Shown here: piece after piece, positions 23,002 through 35,702 of the stretch
Position numbering within the stretch: the stretch's first letter is position 1
How the letters are laid out: the number at the start of each line of letters is the position of its first letter
Assembly (NCBI GenBank): GCA_015680685.1
Contig: MNCI01015850.1
Span: 129,743 to 193,742 of the forward strand
Direction of reading: 5' to 3'
Source: Gnetum montanum
Lineage: Eukaryota; Streptophyta; Gnetopsida; Gnetales; Gnetaceae
DNA: 64,000 nucleotides
Program-made: the position numbers and the translations under genes
The notes under the pieces: model-generated
The model's database searches: none
Seen by the model: the letters and a program-made list of their open reading frames with translations, nothing else
Told to the model about the DNA's origin: nothing

Positions 23002-24708
23002 ATGGAACCAAGACCTAAACATGGAACAGAGGTAGGACTATCCCAACCAAGGGACAAGTGGCCAAGAACTAGAAGGGGCTAAAAACTAGAGTAGTCTCAT
23101 GGGCACGTAGTCAAAATACATGTAAAGGACCTCTTTGAGAGGAGCCTAAAGTAAAATCTATTTGTTAGATTCTTGAAGCTAAAATAGAGCAATCCCACTA
23201 GGGTGAGGCACTAGGACCAAGGTAAAAGCTTGAGGTCACTTTGACAAATACCTCCCTTAGGCAAATTTGTCCCAAGGAGATCTAGAGTTTAGTTCTCTAA
23301 GAGCTAAACTTTGGTCCTTTCTTGGAATTTTCTCTAGAAGAAGTTAAAACTCAACTATAGAATTCTCCCATCTAGCACATTTTTACTTCCTATGGAGAAT
23401 GGTACATGGGGAAACATGCTTCTTATGAAATAATAGGAAAGATGATTCCACCATGAAGATCAAGTAGATTAGTGTGTCCTACTCAATGGATGCCATCTCT
23501 TAGGCCCTCGAGTTACCAAAAACTAGGGCATCTTTGGTAGAGATCTCAACACAAGTAGAGCCAGAGGTGAAGAAGGAGTGGGTTTAGTGATGATATAGGA
23601 TTAATCGCAAGGAGTATGGTGAGCTCACTAAGGCAGAGAGAGTGTATTTCAAAATCGTGACCTATCATCACAATCCAATAGTGAAGCCAAGCAAAGTGAT
23701 GATCTTCTCTACCATGCATGTGCTACTTTGATGGGAAAATTCCTGGTAAATATCCCACAACTAATCTATTTAGAGATCAAAAAGCACTTCAAGGAAAACA
23801 AGGATGGAAGAAAGGCACTCTCATTCTCTTGATTCATTAACAAATTGTGCAAAAGGGAAGGAATAACTTACTATTCAAATGATAATCTTCAGCATGCTCT
23901 TGCTGTCTCTTAGGTAGAAATGATGAAATACAAGGTGCTACCAAAAGTACAAGAAGAGGAGCAACCACCACCACCATCCGCTCATGAAATAATGTCAAAG
24001 GCCCACATTGCCATTGAGTGTTTGAGTGAAATCTATGAGCAACTCCTATAGTAGTAGTAGGCAAGATCGAGTGGTGGTGAACCCTCCATCTATTAACCAA
24101 CATTGAGCCATCTCAATGAAGTGATAAGAACCATCAATAGGATGGATGGGGCCAATCCACTATTTTCTATCTCAACAATGTAGATGCCCACGAGATCAAA
24201 TCCTTACATCCAAGAAGTAATGGTGTTCCTTTAATGACAACAATAATATTGAGATATCTCTAGGAATGCCACTACTTTTTAGTGTGCCTAGAGAAGGGTG
24301 AGGGGGAAACTGTATTGGTGATGCAACACCAAGGATAGGAAACAACTGTAGAAGTAATGGAAAATATAATGACAGAAGTACTCAATGCTCCTGTGACCTA
24401 TATGCTAGATGTTGTCATACTCAGGGACATGCAAATGTCTATAGGAGTAGCAAGTGGGAGATTTAGTGCAGTTCAACATGAAGAGTTGATGGACCAACCA
24501 GTGGGAACTAGGCAATCAATTCTAGAGATCTTTGATCTCCCAGATACCATCATCGTAATCTAGTCAAAACTACTTGAGGTTAGGGGCAAGTACATCATCT
24601 CCAATGCTCAACTTGAAATAGCCACAACTAAAAATTGATGCTTGGCTACTGAAGTTATGGAATTAAGAGCTTGCCTAGCTGATCCCACCATCCTTAATAG
24701 TTTGTGGC
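23002..24708 (+). pseudogene. ORF3 of element F, degenerate and truncated
   Basis: Second copy of the unrecognised third ORF, starting at the ATG after TTGTGATTATAG. It aligns with A: CITSARAL-type text near 23480, then KKEWV (23570), YFKIVTYHHN (23645), and the 24357-24563 stretch (VTYMLDVVILRDMQMS, TRQSILEIFDLPDTIIVI) with SKLLEVRGKYI after it. It is lost after LADPTILNS at about 24705, where the matching part of A continues for another 1.2 kb as coiled coil. Numerous stops. Confidence 0.6.
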
Positions 24709-26340
24709 CTTTATGTAATATTTTGAATAACTCTAATCTTTTCTTTATCTACTTTTATTCCTTTATGAGATACATTATGTCCCAGAACTATATCATCTTG
24801 AATCATTAGGTGGATTTTCTACCAATTGAGCTTTAGATTAGTTTCTATACATATTTTCAATACTTTCTCTAAATGGTTCAAGACTTATTTAAAATCTAGC
24901 CCATATGTGAAGAAACCATCTATAAAGACTTCAAGTTCATTGCCAGTTTGTTTCTAGAAAATGCTTAGAACAAGTCTCTGGAAGGCAGCAGGGGCATTAC
25001 ACAAGCCAAAGGACATCTTCTTGTATACAAATATCCCTCATGGACTAGTCAATATGGTCTTCTCTTGATCTTCTAGTGCAAAGTGAATTTCATTGTACCC
25101 ACTGTATCTATCTAGGAAACTATAATATTGTGTCCTACGATAGTATCTAGAACCTATTCAACAAATTGTAAAGGAAAATGGTCCTTGAATGTCACCTTTT
25201 TTAATAATCTAAAATCAATGTAGATCCTCCACTTGCCACATTTCTTTCAAAAAATGACTAATGGGCTAGCCCATTCACTATCTACTATAGGATAGATTGA
25301 CCCTAGTTTCAATAATTTTTCCAACTCTTATTTGACAACTTCCTTAAGTTTTTGGTTCAACCTTCTTTATGGTTGGTAGCATGGTTTAATAGCTATATTT
25401 GTATAAATTTAATGTTGATTGATACGTGGATCAATACTAGTGCTTTCATCATAATACCATGCAAATGTAGTTGGCCATTCATTCACCACTTCTAGTAATT
25501 TTATTTTTTGTTCTTTATCAAATTTGGTAGTTATAATTACTAGTTTTTTGTTATTTAGAAAAGCATAGTTAAGTGTATCCGATAGGGATTTAAATTTTAA
25601 GGGTAATAGTTTATATGTCTTTAGTGTCTCTAATTGTCCCCATTCCATATTTTCCTCCTAATGTGAGTCCATATAAGAAGGTTATCAATTCAACTATTCT
25701 AAATAATTAATTTCCTCAACATAGGCACTTGTGATTTTGTTTGATGGTTCCATGCATATTTTGAATTTTCTTTTTTCTTTAGTAATTAACCAATAGGTGC
25801 CTTCTTTTTGAGTGGCTGATGCATACAGGAACTTTTGTACACACATATCTTCTATGCATTTATTGCATGCTATGATATCTTCATGTTTTGTGGTCTAGAT
25901 CTTTTGCACACAATTTCACCTATTATCATTGCATGCAATACATGGAACTCTACATTTCTGAATGATTTTTGCTTTCTCCTTCTTGGATATTTCTAAGGAT
26001 AAATCTCTACTCCCAATCTTAACATCTATAGTGCTAAACCATGCTCTACCCATAATTATGGAGAATTCTCCTTTGTCCTTTTCCAAATGGATGACCAATA
26101 AGTTAGCAAGATAAGACTAGCTACTTATGGTAGTGATAATATCTTCCACTTGTCTAAATGGAATAGGAATGGACTAGTCTACAAGTGCTAATCAGATGTT
26201 GCTCTTCTTTAGCTAAGGTAGGTTCCAATCCTTGTATATATCCTGTGAAATGAGACTTACTTTTGATCTAGAATCTAAGAGAGCATTACATGGTTCATGT
26301 CCTACTATGTGAAGGTAAACTAAGGGACTTCTAGGATTTA
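24709..26340 (-). pseudogene. Pol of element E (PR and RT only), degenerate
   Basis: PR: EPCNALLDSRSKVSLIS (26300-26235), with Ser-Arg following the catalytic Asp. The post-PR domain is at 25916-26098 (GEFSIIMGRAWFSTIDVKIG). Linker 25409-25648 (LPLKFKSLSDTLNYAFLNNK). RT near 25330-24900 includes a YSFLDRYSGYNE stretch, GLCNAPAAFQRLVLSIF and FIDGFFTYG, where the second Asp of the FxDD motif is Gly. RNase H and integrase are absent because the element is cut at 24709. Confidence 0.75.
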
Positions 26341-28560
26341 TTCTCTTTTTTGGAACTACTACTACCTTAATCCATTATGTTATTATCTATGTGAGCATGA
26401 CAGTTATGATTTTCTTATCGATAGGTACTGGAAGCATAGTGTTCCTTGGAGGAGTATGTGTGGATGAGGTAGAGTTAGGTGAAGTCATTATCCTTCAAAC
26501 CTATTCTAGACTTTTCCTAAAAAATGGATGTTTCTTAGCTCTTGGTTCACTTGCTATTACATCCTCTTGTGTAGTTACTATTATGGTAGTGCTCTTTTGT
26601 TGTGGTTTCCTTGGCAACTCTCATTACATGGTTGATGGTAGTACTAGTGGTAAGGTATTAGGAGTTTGGAGTGAGGAGCTAACTACTAGTTAGGAAATGT
26701 AAGAATTGGGATCCATCCATGAGGTAGTCAGTCTATGATATTCTGGTGGATAGTAGTGAGAGGAAGCATGGATTGAAGTATTCCCTATAGAGAATGAACA
26801 TTGTACATAGTATCGATAGGGATCTGATTACCTATATGTGTACTGTTGTCTTGGTGGTGTCATTCCCCACACTTGCAATTATTGCCACTATTGTTGGTAC
26901 TATTCATAAAATTAAGGATATGTCCCAGTTGGCTAGTACATTTTCTAGTAGGGCTATTAGAAGTTACCTTATGTGTAAGATAATATTTTAAGCATTTGTT
27001 TCTTAATGAATTTCGAGTTAAGTACATACACTCCAAACTCTTGTAACTGGTCCATAATAGGGCAACATCTCTTAGGAAGTTCATATTAGCATACTTTACA
27101 TTCCTCATGATCCTCTAAACTAGAGTTCATTATTTCCTTCACTACAATAACTTTTTCTTTGTTTCTATAGTTCTCTTTCCCATTGTCTCTTTTCTTCTTC
27201 TTTTCTTTGCCTTGGTTTAGGACTTGTTTAATTCTTTCCTTAACTATCTTCAATGCTATAGCAAATTTATCATTCATGAAATCCCACATTTTCTCTATCT
27301 TGGTTGCAATATCATTAATTAATTTTTAAATTGATAGAGTCTTTCTTTGGATTATATCTTTCAAAGTTACTGCTTCTTCTTATTCACATATTCTTACATT
27401 CCTTTCTTTGATCTCTATATTATTATTTGATTAACTCTCTTTTCCTTAACTCTCCTTCTTCCTTTTTTAGTTTTTCAATGAGTCTTTGAATATGATAAGT
27501 TATCATCTCGAATAACCTCCCTTAAGCATATACCCCAAGGGCTTCTCTTGTTGTGTTTTGTAGTCCATCAACAATCTGTTGTAGTTGTTTCCTTTTAGAA
27601 AATCTATGGCTTGGGCCCTATGTAATAAGGAATAGTATCTATTCCATGTAGCATCAAGGGAGTCATGTATCCCTTGTTTTCATTCTTGAATCTATTTTCT
27701 CAAATTAGAAACTTTGGAATAAGTTTGATATTTATCATTAAAGAGATCTAGCATGGTACTTCACCTTTGAATTGATTCCAATTTCAAGGATATATGCCAT
27801 CTTTGTACTTCCTTTATGAGTATTCTAGAAAATAGCTTTAGTTTCTACCAATCATTTTCAATATTATGCAAGGCACAAGTATCATGAAAGGCTTGAATAT
27901 GGTTCATATCTAGTTTCTTGATGTCACTATCCCTTACATGCTTGGTAGGAAAGTTCACTACTTCTCTAATGTTGATCATATTTCAAGTGGCAAGTACAGG
28001 TTCTTAATAATCTTTGAGTTTGTGAACTCTATTTTAGTGGTGATCCCTCTAATGCTTATGATTTTCTCTTTATATTTGACCCTTTTTCTTCTTCTCTCAT
28101 GATTATCTTCTTCTTCATTAGCATATCTTCTGAAATAGATATACCTCTCATATTCCCATCATTATTTTCCTCATGATCCCTCATCTACAAGAGTGTGAGA
28201 AAGAAGAGAAAAAAGTTGAAGAATGATGTCAGCTAGTTCTTCTTATATGACTCTTTTATTTGTTCCATTTTGATTTAGTGGAGGTTTTAGACCTCGAGTT
28301 ACTCCTAAGTGTGAAATCTTCCTTAGCTCCTCTAGGTGTTTCTACAAGAGCTAAATGCAATTGTACCTTGATGGGATCTTTGATATGGATGATTAGTGTT
28401 CAAGATTATGATCCCTAGGTTTGATAGAATTTCTCCATGTGGAACATAGCACCATCTCTTTCTTCTAGGAAAACCATTTGAGGTAGCTTCTTTCCCATGT
28501 CAAGCTCATGTCTTGTCTTCATGGTAGCATCATTTCTTACCTAAGCCTCTATTGGTTGGT
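26341..28560 (-). pseudogene. Gag of element E, degenerate
   Basis: The minus-strand reading gives the capsid-like HIQAFHDTCALHNIEND (near 27890), matching A at about 8820 and D at about 53730. A Lys/Glu-rich segment (27086-27289, IKQVLNQGKEKKKKRDNGK) follows. The Cys motif HEECKVC, YELPKRCC appears next (near 27100). The tail holds HYYPPEYH (near 26745), shared with A. Stops and frame shifts are frequent. The start codon was not determined. Confidence 0.65.
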
Positions 28561-28667
28561 ATGGTCTAGTAATATGCTTCATGAGATGATAACCTTCTTG
28601 TGCATGGCTAAGGTTTGACCTCATAAGCGTTTCTTATAGCATTGACGATCTGGAATGTTTTCAAGGT
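28561..28667 (-). other. Leader of element E, inner part
   Basis: Continues on the far side of B at 36527-36865. It contains no recognisable gene. Confidence 0.5.
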
Positions 28668-29463
28668 TGATGAGTGATGAAGTACCACTATACTCAACCA
28701 TACTAATAAGAGCATCTCACGCACAATCTAGTCGAACTCCAAGGACTAAGTGCTTACATGCCCAAATTGAACACTTAAGGTTAATCAATCACTGTCTTCC
28801 CAAACTTACTTGTATTGTCACGGTTGTATGGTTAAGTAAGTTTGAGGTATATAGTTTTTATATCTTTTATCTGTTTAATGCCTTATGCTAAAAGAGATGG
28901 GTGAGGAGAACTAAGTAACTAACTTTCATTAACTATTCACTAACTAAGTTCTAAGTGTCCTAACACTAGTATCTGTTCCCACTTGCCACACACACCCTGA
29001 ACTAGTGCAACGCTGCTAGGATTACCAAACACTATCCATTGCTGGGTTACCAAGCATTGCACATGTGCTCAAAGAAGTCGTATTGAGTGCACTTAACTAG
29101 AAGAGTCAAGGGTTGAGAGAGATTAACTATCTAGGAAAGCATTTAAACATTTAACAATAATTAAATCCTATTTAGCTTAGTCCATATGCTACAAGGTTTA
29201 TTAGAAAGTTTGTTTTTATTGTCGTACACAAATGTGTGCTCAGGTACAATTTGTTCGAATAAAGATCCATTCACTTTGAGACTCCTACTATGGGCACATG
29301 GAAATTATTCTAACTCTGGAATGGTAAAACTACTATATTTTGGCAAAGTTCTAGATCTAGATGCCTAAAATAGGGAAAGCCACCTCTTATTTATAAATCT
29401 TTCGACAAGCTACGATATTGCGTACGCGATATCCAAGGGCGGACTCAATATCGCGGCTCATCA
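28668..29463 (-). repeat. 3' LTR of element B
   Basis: 796 bp, bounded by TGATGAG (left) and CTCATCA (right). A reverse-strand TATA element lies in CCTCTTATTTATAAATC (29384-29400). It is close to 35703-36526 along its length; the main difference is a shorter U3 palindrome region. Confidence 0.9.
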
Positions 29464-29475
29464 TACCCCCACAAC
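29464..29475 (-). promoter_or_regulatory. Polypurine tract of element B
   Basis: Minus strand AGTTGTGGGGGTA, immediately before the LTR start TGATGAG. Confidence 0.8.
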
Positions 29476-29844
29476 TGATTGAAAACTTGTCCTCAAGTTC
29501 CTTACAAAATATTGGGAAGGTATGGGATTATTAACTTGAATGATACTAATGGTGAATAGTGTGACATGTGAATGGATCATCATTATAATACATGACAAAA
29601 TTAGTGTTCATGACAACAGGAGTGAACACTATACACATTTGACATCCAGCCTTATTTCGAAGCTAGGAGAGAAGAGAGAAGAGAGAGAAAAAGAAAAGAA
29701 GAAGTCTGTTTCTACCGATGCTGAGATTGCACCTTTCATTGTCCATCCATAAGCATGTCGTCAAACTTGTTCCTTGCATAACTGCTCCAGTACTAGTCCA
29801 TTCCAAGTGTTTTCTCTAGATCCAATCCACTGGTGTATGATTAT

Positions 29845-29870
29845 CATCTGCACACACAACACAGTCTTAT
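29845..29870 (-). promoter_or_regulatory. Putative 3' splice site and ATG in element B
   Basis: Minus strand ACTGTGTTGTGTGTGCAG followed by ATG (29847-29845). This equals the site in D. Only a short frame follows, so the ORF3 seen in A and F is missing here. Confidence 0.65.
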
Positions 29871-30149
29871 ATTAGCCAGGGTAAATGAATCACAATGTAG
29901 TTGATACCTTGCCTCAATGTAAGGTCCATTGGATGAGTTGTGATATGGCTAATGTGGATTTTGGAGGTATAATACTGGTGACTACCAAAGGTGTAGGGGT
30001 TAAGAGAAAATCAAAAAAATTGGACCAGCACCCCCATGACTGAGAGCGAACCTCCAGTAGCGATAGAATGGAAAAAGAAACAATGGCCATGCCAATAAAA
30101 TAGATGTCAGGGATGGAAATGAACAAAATAAAAGCTAATTACAGAAAAT

Positions 30150-31320
30150 GTTTAAGGGAAAGAAATTAACGGATGGACCAAATAGGAATGCTAGTGGGTC
30201 CTCCCCAAAGCAGGCTCATGCCCTTAATGCCCTGAAAATCCTGCATTCAAAGAGTCTATAGGCTCTGGAAATGCCATTTGGAAATAAGAGTTAAAGTCTT
30301 AACCACAAGAGTTTACCAAAAAGAAAGTAATGTATCAACCAAAATATATACTATTGATATAATTGGCAATGAGGTGAAAATGGAGAAAGAAGGATGGAAA
30401 GAAGAGAATGGAATGGAGTCTCAAGAACAAGGTGATGTATAGCCCCTTATGTATTAATAGTTAATGTGACTTAGGAGATCTCATTCCAAATCCAGCCTCA
30501 AACAATCCATATCCAGTGACTTCACATTAATACATTTGGCCAATCCATCCACTTGAAGTAACAAGAATGCTTCCACCAAAAAGTCACCACCATTCTGACA
30601 AAACAAAAAAGGAGAAAGTAGGAAGCAAGAAGGGGCCTTAGTTAGAGGGAACATGTTATCTAGTTCCATAACCAGTTATTATAGCCCAAATGATTATTTT
30701 TTCTAAGGGGTGTGCTTTGAATTCCCACTTTGTGTTTTTTTTTTTTTTTACATGAGAACCACATCATGCAAAGACTTTATTATTTTTATTAGCTCAGCTT
30801 CCCGATAATGGATAAGTGTCAGAATGGTACGGAAGACTCAAGAAGAAAACATCCAAACACCCAAGAGAATGGCTAGCACAAATGCATCAAGTTCTCTGGA
30901 ATTCACACCCTTTTCAATCCTTGAGTCCTTCCTTAGTTTGAGAAATGCCCAGTCACCAATTCGTTGATAGTTCTTATTATTCTTGAAGGAAAGGGACTAT
31001 ACAGTTCAAAGCCAAGAGAGACCATAGAAATTCATGGATGCATGGATGACATGGACTCATTGCCTGTTATATCAAAACAACCATACCTTAGTATCAACAT
31101 CATCACTCAAAGGTAAAAATCCAAACATTAGCAATCTATGGAATATAGTTCATACCATCTCTAGGAGCACTTGTTAGGTCACAAACCTTAAAAAAATAAA
31201 TAATCACACAAATAAAGAAAAAAGTATGAACAATGTTGCAAAACAAAAACAATGAGAGTTAAAGAAATTTGTTAAAAAAAATGTGTAAAAAAAACCTTAA
31301 AAAGGAACTGAGGGCCTTGA
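30150..31320 (-). other. Non-coding section after pol in element B, with conserved block at 30625-30770
   Basis: Minus strand: GGGAATTCAAAGCACACC, GGGCTATAATAACTGG, CCCTCTAACTAAGGCCCC in the family order, then the second block near 30240-30190 (GGGCATTAAGGGCATGAGCC). A run of 16 T (plus strand, 30730-30750) interrupts the first block. No conserved coding frame. Confidence 0.7.
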
Positions 31321-31324
31321 TTGA

Positions 31325-34300
31325 TTAGCATAGGTGGCCAGCTCCCCCATGACTAAGTTGAAAGGAGGAGATCCGAAATAATGAGCAAGGTTGTCCTCTC
31401 TTAGAGGTACTATGTGCACAAGCTATTCTAAGTTCATGGAAGGGTTTGGTTTGTTGCACATTGAACAATAATCTCTTATTAGGGCTTTCAAGTTTGTATA
31501 TGGTCATGGCCCCTAAGGGAAAGGTAGTATGAATAATGTAAGGCTCTTCCCATAATGTTTAAAATTTGTGCATTGTGGCACATGTGTGGGATTCCAGTAG
31601 AGGACCTTATCTCCTGATTTATACTTAACCTTCTGAATTTTCAGGTCATGACGTTGCTTGTTATGTGCCTTGTGCAACTCATTTGATGACAGGGCAACCA
31701 ATCAATTTTTGTCCAGCATGTTTAGAGTTTCTAATCTTTGCTTTTGTGCTTGATCAAGGTCAAGGTGGAGGTCACATGCCATGGATAGTGTACAGAGCTC
31801 AGTTTGAATTGGAAGCTTTGGAAGTTTTCCATATACTAACTTATAGGGAGAGTAGCCTGTAGGGAGTTTCCAAGTGGAGCAATATGCCCATAGAGCATCA
31901 TCTAGTTTAGTGCTCCAATTTCACCTATATTTGTTAATTTTCCTTGTTAATATTTTAGTAATCTCTCAATTAGTGACCTCGTCTTCGCCATTAGCTTGGG
32001 GGTGATAAGGTGTAGTTAATTTATGTTCAACCCCTAAGCATTGCATCAACTTCTGAAAGGTTGCATCCATGAAGTGTGTTCCATTATCTGAGGTAAGTGC
32101 ACATGGCACACCAAACCTATTTACGACTTGTTGTTGCACAAATCATATAACTGTAGATGATGTGTAGTCTATAATAGCAACTACTTTAGCCCATTTCATT
32201 AGATAGTTAATAGAAAAAATGATGTAAGATTTTCCATTGGACATTGGTGTAATGGGTCCCATAAAGTCTATTCCCAAAATGTCGAAGGGTTCCAAAGGTT
32301 GAATCCATTGTTGCAGACCCTCCATTCTAGTAGGCATTCCTCCATCACGTTGACAATTCTTGCAGGATTAGACAAATTGATGGATGTCCCAAAATAATGT
32401 TGGCCAATAATATCCTTCAAGAAGGAGCTTAATAGCTATTCGTCTCCCTGCATAGTGACCCCCACAAGGGCTCTCATGAGCATCTTATAGAACTCTTAGT
32501 TGGTCCACATCAGGCACATACCATTGAACCAAGCCATCACGACAAACTTTGTAAAGTTGTCCGTTGATCTCCATGAAGTACTTGGCTTTGTGAAGAAACT
32601 ATTGTTTCTTCCTAAAGTCCAGTTCTTGTGGTGTTTGTTGGGAAAGGAGATAGGTGAGAATGCTACTATACCAATTAGTTCCCATGGGTTGGTTATTCAC
32701 TACACCAGCAAAGAGGGCTTCATCAGGGAAATGATCGGATATGGCATATTCATCCTCCTTGTTGTCCCAGTGTAACCGAGATAAATGATCTACAACTTTG
32801 TTCTGGGTGCCCTTTCGATCTATCATCATTAGATCGAACTCTTGTAGGATTACCAGCCATCATATAATACAAGGGCTAACCATTGTCTTGTTCATAAGGA
32901 ACCTAATTGCACTATGATCCATATGGATGAAAACGTTATAACATAACACATAGTGCCTAAACTTATCTAGTGCAAACACTATAGCCATTAATTCTTTTTT
33001 TGTAGTTGTGCATCAGTAATACTCCTACTTGCATGGTGAATGTAGTAAGGACATTTTTGGTCATGTAATTGTGTAAGTATGGCTCCTAAGGCATAATTGG
33101 ATGCATCAGTCATTATATGGAATGGTCTGGACTAGTTTGGGGCTTGTAGAATGGGAGTTTCCATAAGATTTTGTTTTAGATTTTGGAATGCTCATTCACA
33201 TTCCCTGGTCCATTCAAATGGTGCATCCTTCTTCATTAGTTCTACCAATAGTTTGGCAATCTTGAAGAATTTCTCAATGAATCTCCGATAGTAGCTAGTG
33301 TGCCCAAGGAATGATCGAATGTCTTTGACAGTTTCTAGTTGTCGAGTGATTCCTTAGATGACCCTAACTTTACCTGGGTCTACCTCTATTCCTGAATGTA
33401 AAATCTTATGCCCAAGTACCACACCCTCTTGGACCATCAAATGGCTTTTCTACTAGTTGATCCTTAAGTTGGTTTTTACACATCGTTTTAGCACTTATTC
33501 TAATTGGTCCAGGGCTTGATCAAAGCTTGTTCCATAAGTAGAGAAGTCATCCATAAAAAATTCCACTCCGTTCCCTATATGCTATTGGAATATGCTTAGA
33601 AATAAATGTTGAAATGTGGTAGGAGCATTGGACAAGCCAAATGGAATTTGTTTATATGCAAACATTCCCCAAGGACTAGTGAACATTGTTTTGGCTTGAT
33701 CTTCTGGTGCTATCCGTATTTGGTTGTATCCACTATAACCATCCAAAAAACTATAATAGTTATGCCCTACTATGGTGTCTAAGACTTGGATAACAAATGG
33801 CAATGAAAAATGATCCTTGAATGTTGCCATGTTCAACAACATAAAATCTATACACACCCTCCATTTTTCTTCCTTTTTAGGCATGATTACCAGAGGGCTA
33901 ACCCATTCACTATCAGCAATGGGATATATGAACCTAGCCTTAAGAAGTTATTCTACCTCTTCTTTTACTATTTTTTTTAATTTTGGGTTCAATCACCTCT
34001 GCAATTTTTTTCGAGGATTCATGGAGGGGTCTTTGTAAATCCTATGTTAGCATATCCTAGGATCTATTCCGGTTAACTTAGGGTATAACCAGGAAAATGC
34101 TTTTGACCACTTTTTTATCACTTTCAGTAGTCTTTCTTTTTGTTTGTAAACAAGTCTTGCGTTGATGATAACCAATTTTCCATTTTCAAGGGTCATATAC
34201 TCTAGACCGGTGGACAATGGTTTCAAATCTAGGGGCTCTTGTTTAAATCTCTCAGGAATTTCCAGCTTCCCCCAGTTAATCTTTTCAAGGTTAAAGCTTG

Positions 34301-34990
34301 GAAGTTGGCAATGAACTTGCTCTAGTGTGTCTATGCTTTCAATATAAGCACTAGTTATTCCCTCAGTGAGTTCCATGCATGTTAGTAAATTGCTCTCTTG
34401 ATCAGCCATCAGCCACTGGGTGTCTTCTTATCATGTGGCTGCTGCATACAGGCACTTTTGTATATTAAGGTCTTGTGCACACCGATTGCATGCAGGTAAT
34501 GCTAAACTTCTCATAACCCATGATTTCTACATTCAATGGAACCCCGTGTCACTTTATGCAATGCATGGATCTTTCTTCTTCTCGATCTTTTCAAACGTGT
34601 TTTTCTTGGATATTTCCAAGGAAAGATCACAGATTCCTAGGTGTGCATCTATAGTACTTAGCCATGCTCTTCCCATTATTATTGGGAAGTCCCCTTTACC
34701 ATTTTTCACTTGTATTACTAGAAAATTAGCTAGATATGACCAACCACACACCATGGTAATGATGTCCTCCACTAGCCCCAAGGGGATAGTGATGTACTGG
34801 TTAGCCAGCTCTAGTCAAATATTACTCTTCCTTAATTGAGGCAAGTTCTAGGCTTTGTACATCTCTTGTGATTTTAAGTTGACTCTGGAACCTAAGTCTA
34901 GAAGAGATTTACAAGGTTCATTCCCAGCAACTTGGAGATAGATTAGAGGACTTCCAGGATCAGAGAATTTCCTGGGAAGGTGACCCACCT
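31325..34990 (-). pseudogene. Pol of element B (PR-RT-RNaseH-IN), nearly complete but broken
   Basis: PR: PCKSLLDLGSRVNL (near 34910), a D-L-G variant, then VKNGKGDFPIIMGRAWLSTI (34554-34781). RT: EEKWRVCIDFMLLNMATFKD (33870), SFLDGYSGYNQIRIAPEDQ, then EFFMDDFSTYG with both Asp (33546-33560). RNase H: near 33150-32870. Pol frame resumes RKGTQNKVVDHLSRLHWDNK (32810). IN: HHCC near 32470-32350, ILGIDFMGPITPMSNGKSY (32270), SDNGTHF (32093), ANGEDEVTN (31990), so the DDE residues are kept. C-terminus GDKVLYWNPTHVPQ (31610) to VQQTKPFHE (31450). Stops include TAG after FQ in RT and after KA behind PR. Confidence 0.85.
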
Positions 34991-35629
34991 TAATCCAGTT
35001 AGTAATGACATGTGTTAACATAACCATGTGTGTTAAGCTTGGTTTTTGGGTTGAAGGAGGCCCCTAAGCTTTACTTGGTAGGGAGGTGTTCAGTTGTTCA
35101 ACTGCTTGTGATGGTGAGGGCTTGGTTGGATTTTGAGTTCTGAAGAAATATCTTTTCTGCATAAGGTTGTCAAAACCAACTCTGATTTGAGGATTCACAG
35201 CCCTCATGACATTGGGTTGCTGGGGTTGAGTGGGCAATACCCCTTGCATTGTCAGAGTGGGTGGTACTAGAGCTATCGGTGTGAGAGTTGTAGATGGATT
35301 TGGAGGATGGTATGCATGTGGTGTGTCTCTCCCAAGAGAAGGAGTCCTGTAATACTCTTGATCTTGGTAGTGATGTTGTGGAGTCACATGACCAATAGAG
35401 TCATGTTGAGAGATTGGCTACTACATGTAGTAGCCATATGGATCTAGTTGCTAGTAAGGATATTGTTACCTTAGTGGTGGCATCCCCCATGACTGTGGGT
35501 ATTGCCACTGCTGGTGTTGCTCAAGAGGTTATGGCAGAGTTCCACTTAGATAATACATTAATGGTTGGTGGAACCGCATTGGGTTACCTTGGGGATAAGG
35601 TAATCATTAGGGTGCTTGCCATTTGTTAA
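34991..35629 (-). pseudogene. Gag C-terminal fragment of element B
   Basis: Matches the Gln/Pro/Tyr-rich tail of the other copies. The 35064-35387 frame reads YYRTPSLGRDTPHAYHPPNP, then LTMQGVLPTQPQQPNVMRAV. The segment up to 35629 corresponds to D from about 54632 on. Everything N-terminal (capsid, Ser-rich part, Cys motif) is missing. The fragment joins base 1 of the tRNA copy with no intervening sequence. Confidence 0.8.
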
Positions 35630-35701
35630 GTCGTTGTAGTATAGTGGTAAGTATTCCCACCTGTCATGTGGACCCGGGTTCGATCCTTAGCAACAACGCC
35701 A
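35630..35701 (+). tRNA. Nearly full-length tRNA-Asp(GTC) copy, contiguous with the PBS of element B
   Basis: The plus strand gives acceptor arm GTCGTTG, a D-arm region like plant tRNA-Asp (TAGTATAGTGGTAAG), the anticodon loop CTGTCAT with GTC at 35663-35665, a T-arm CCGGGTTCGATC and the 3' acceptor strand CAACAAC, G, then CCA at 35699-35701. It is about three bases short in the variable region and has mismatches in the T stem, so it is probably not expressed. Plant nuclear tRNA genes do not encode CCA. Its complement, TGGCGTTGTTGC, is the PBS of B, one base from the LTR. This points to origin from the primer tRNA by reverse transcription. A chance tRNA gene exactly there is much less likely. 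Confidence 0.9.
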
Positions 35702-35702
35702 A

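Larger units (their letters stand above)
20986..24708 (+). mobile_element. 3' internal part of element F (pol end, non-coding section, ORF3)
   Basis: Starts at the end of pol (TTTAGTCATGGGTAAGATC, like CCTAGTCATGGGGGAGATG at 15000 in A). It follows A's layout: conserved block at 21585-21772, a second block at 22130-22200, the acceptor at 23000 and ORF3 from 23002. It ends abruptly near 24708 against the reverse-strand pol of E. No 3' LTR of F is present. Confidence 0.75.

Noticed and set aside
35630-35701. Ordinary functional nuclear tRNA-Asp gene
   Set aside because: It has CCA in the DNA, a shortened variable region and T-stem mismatches, and lies exactly on the PBS in the expected orientation.
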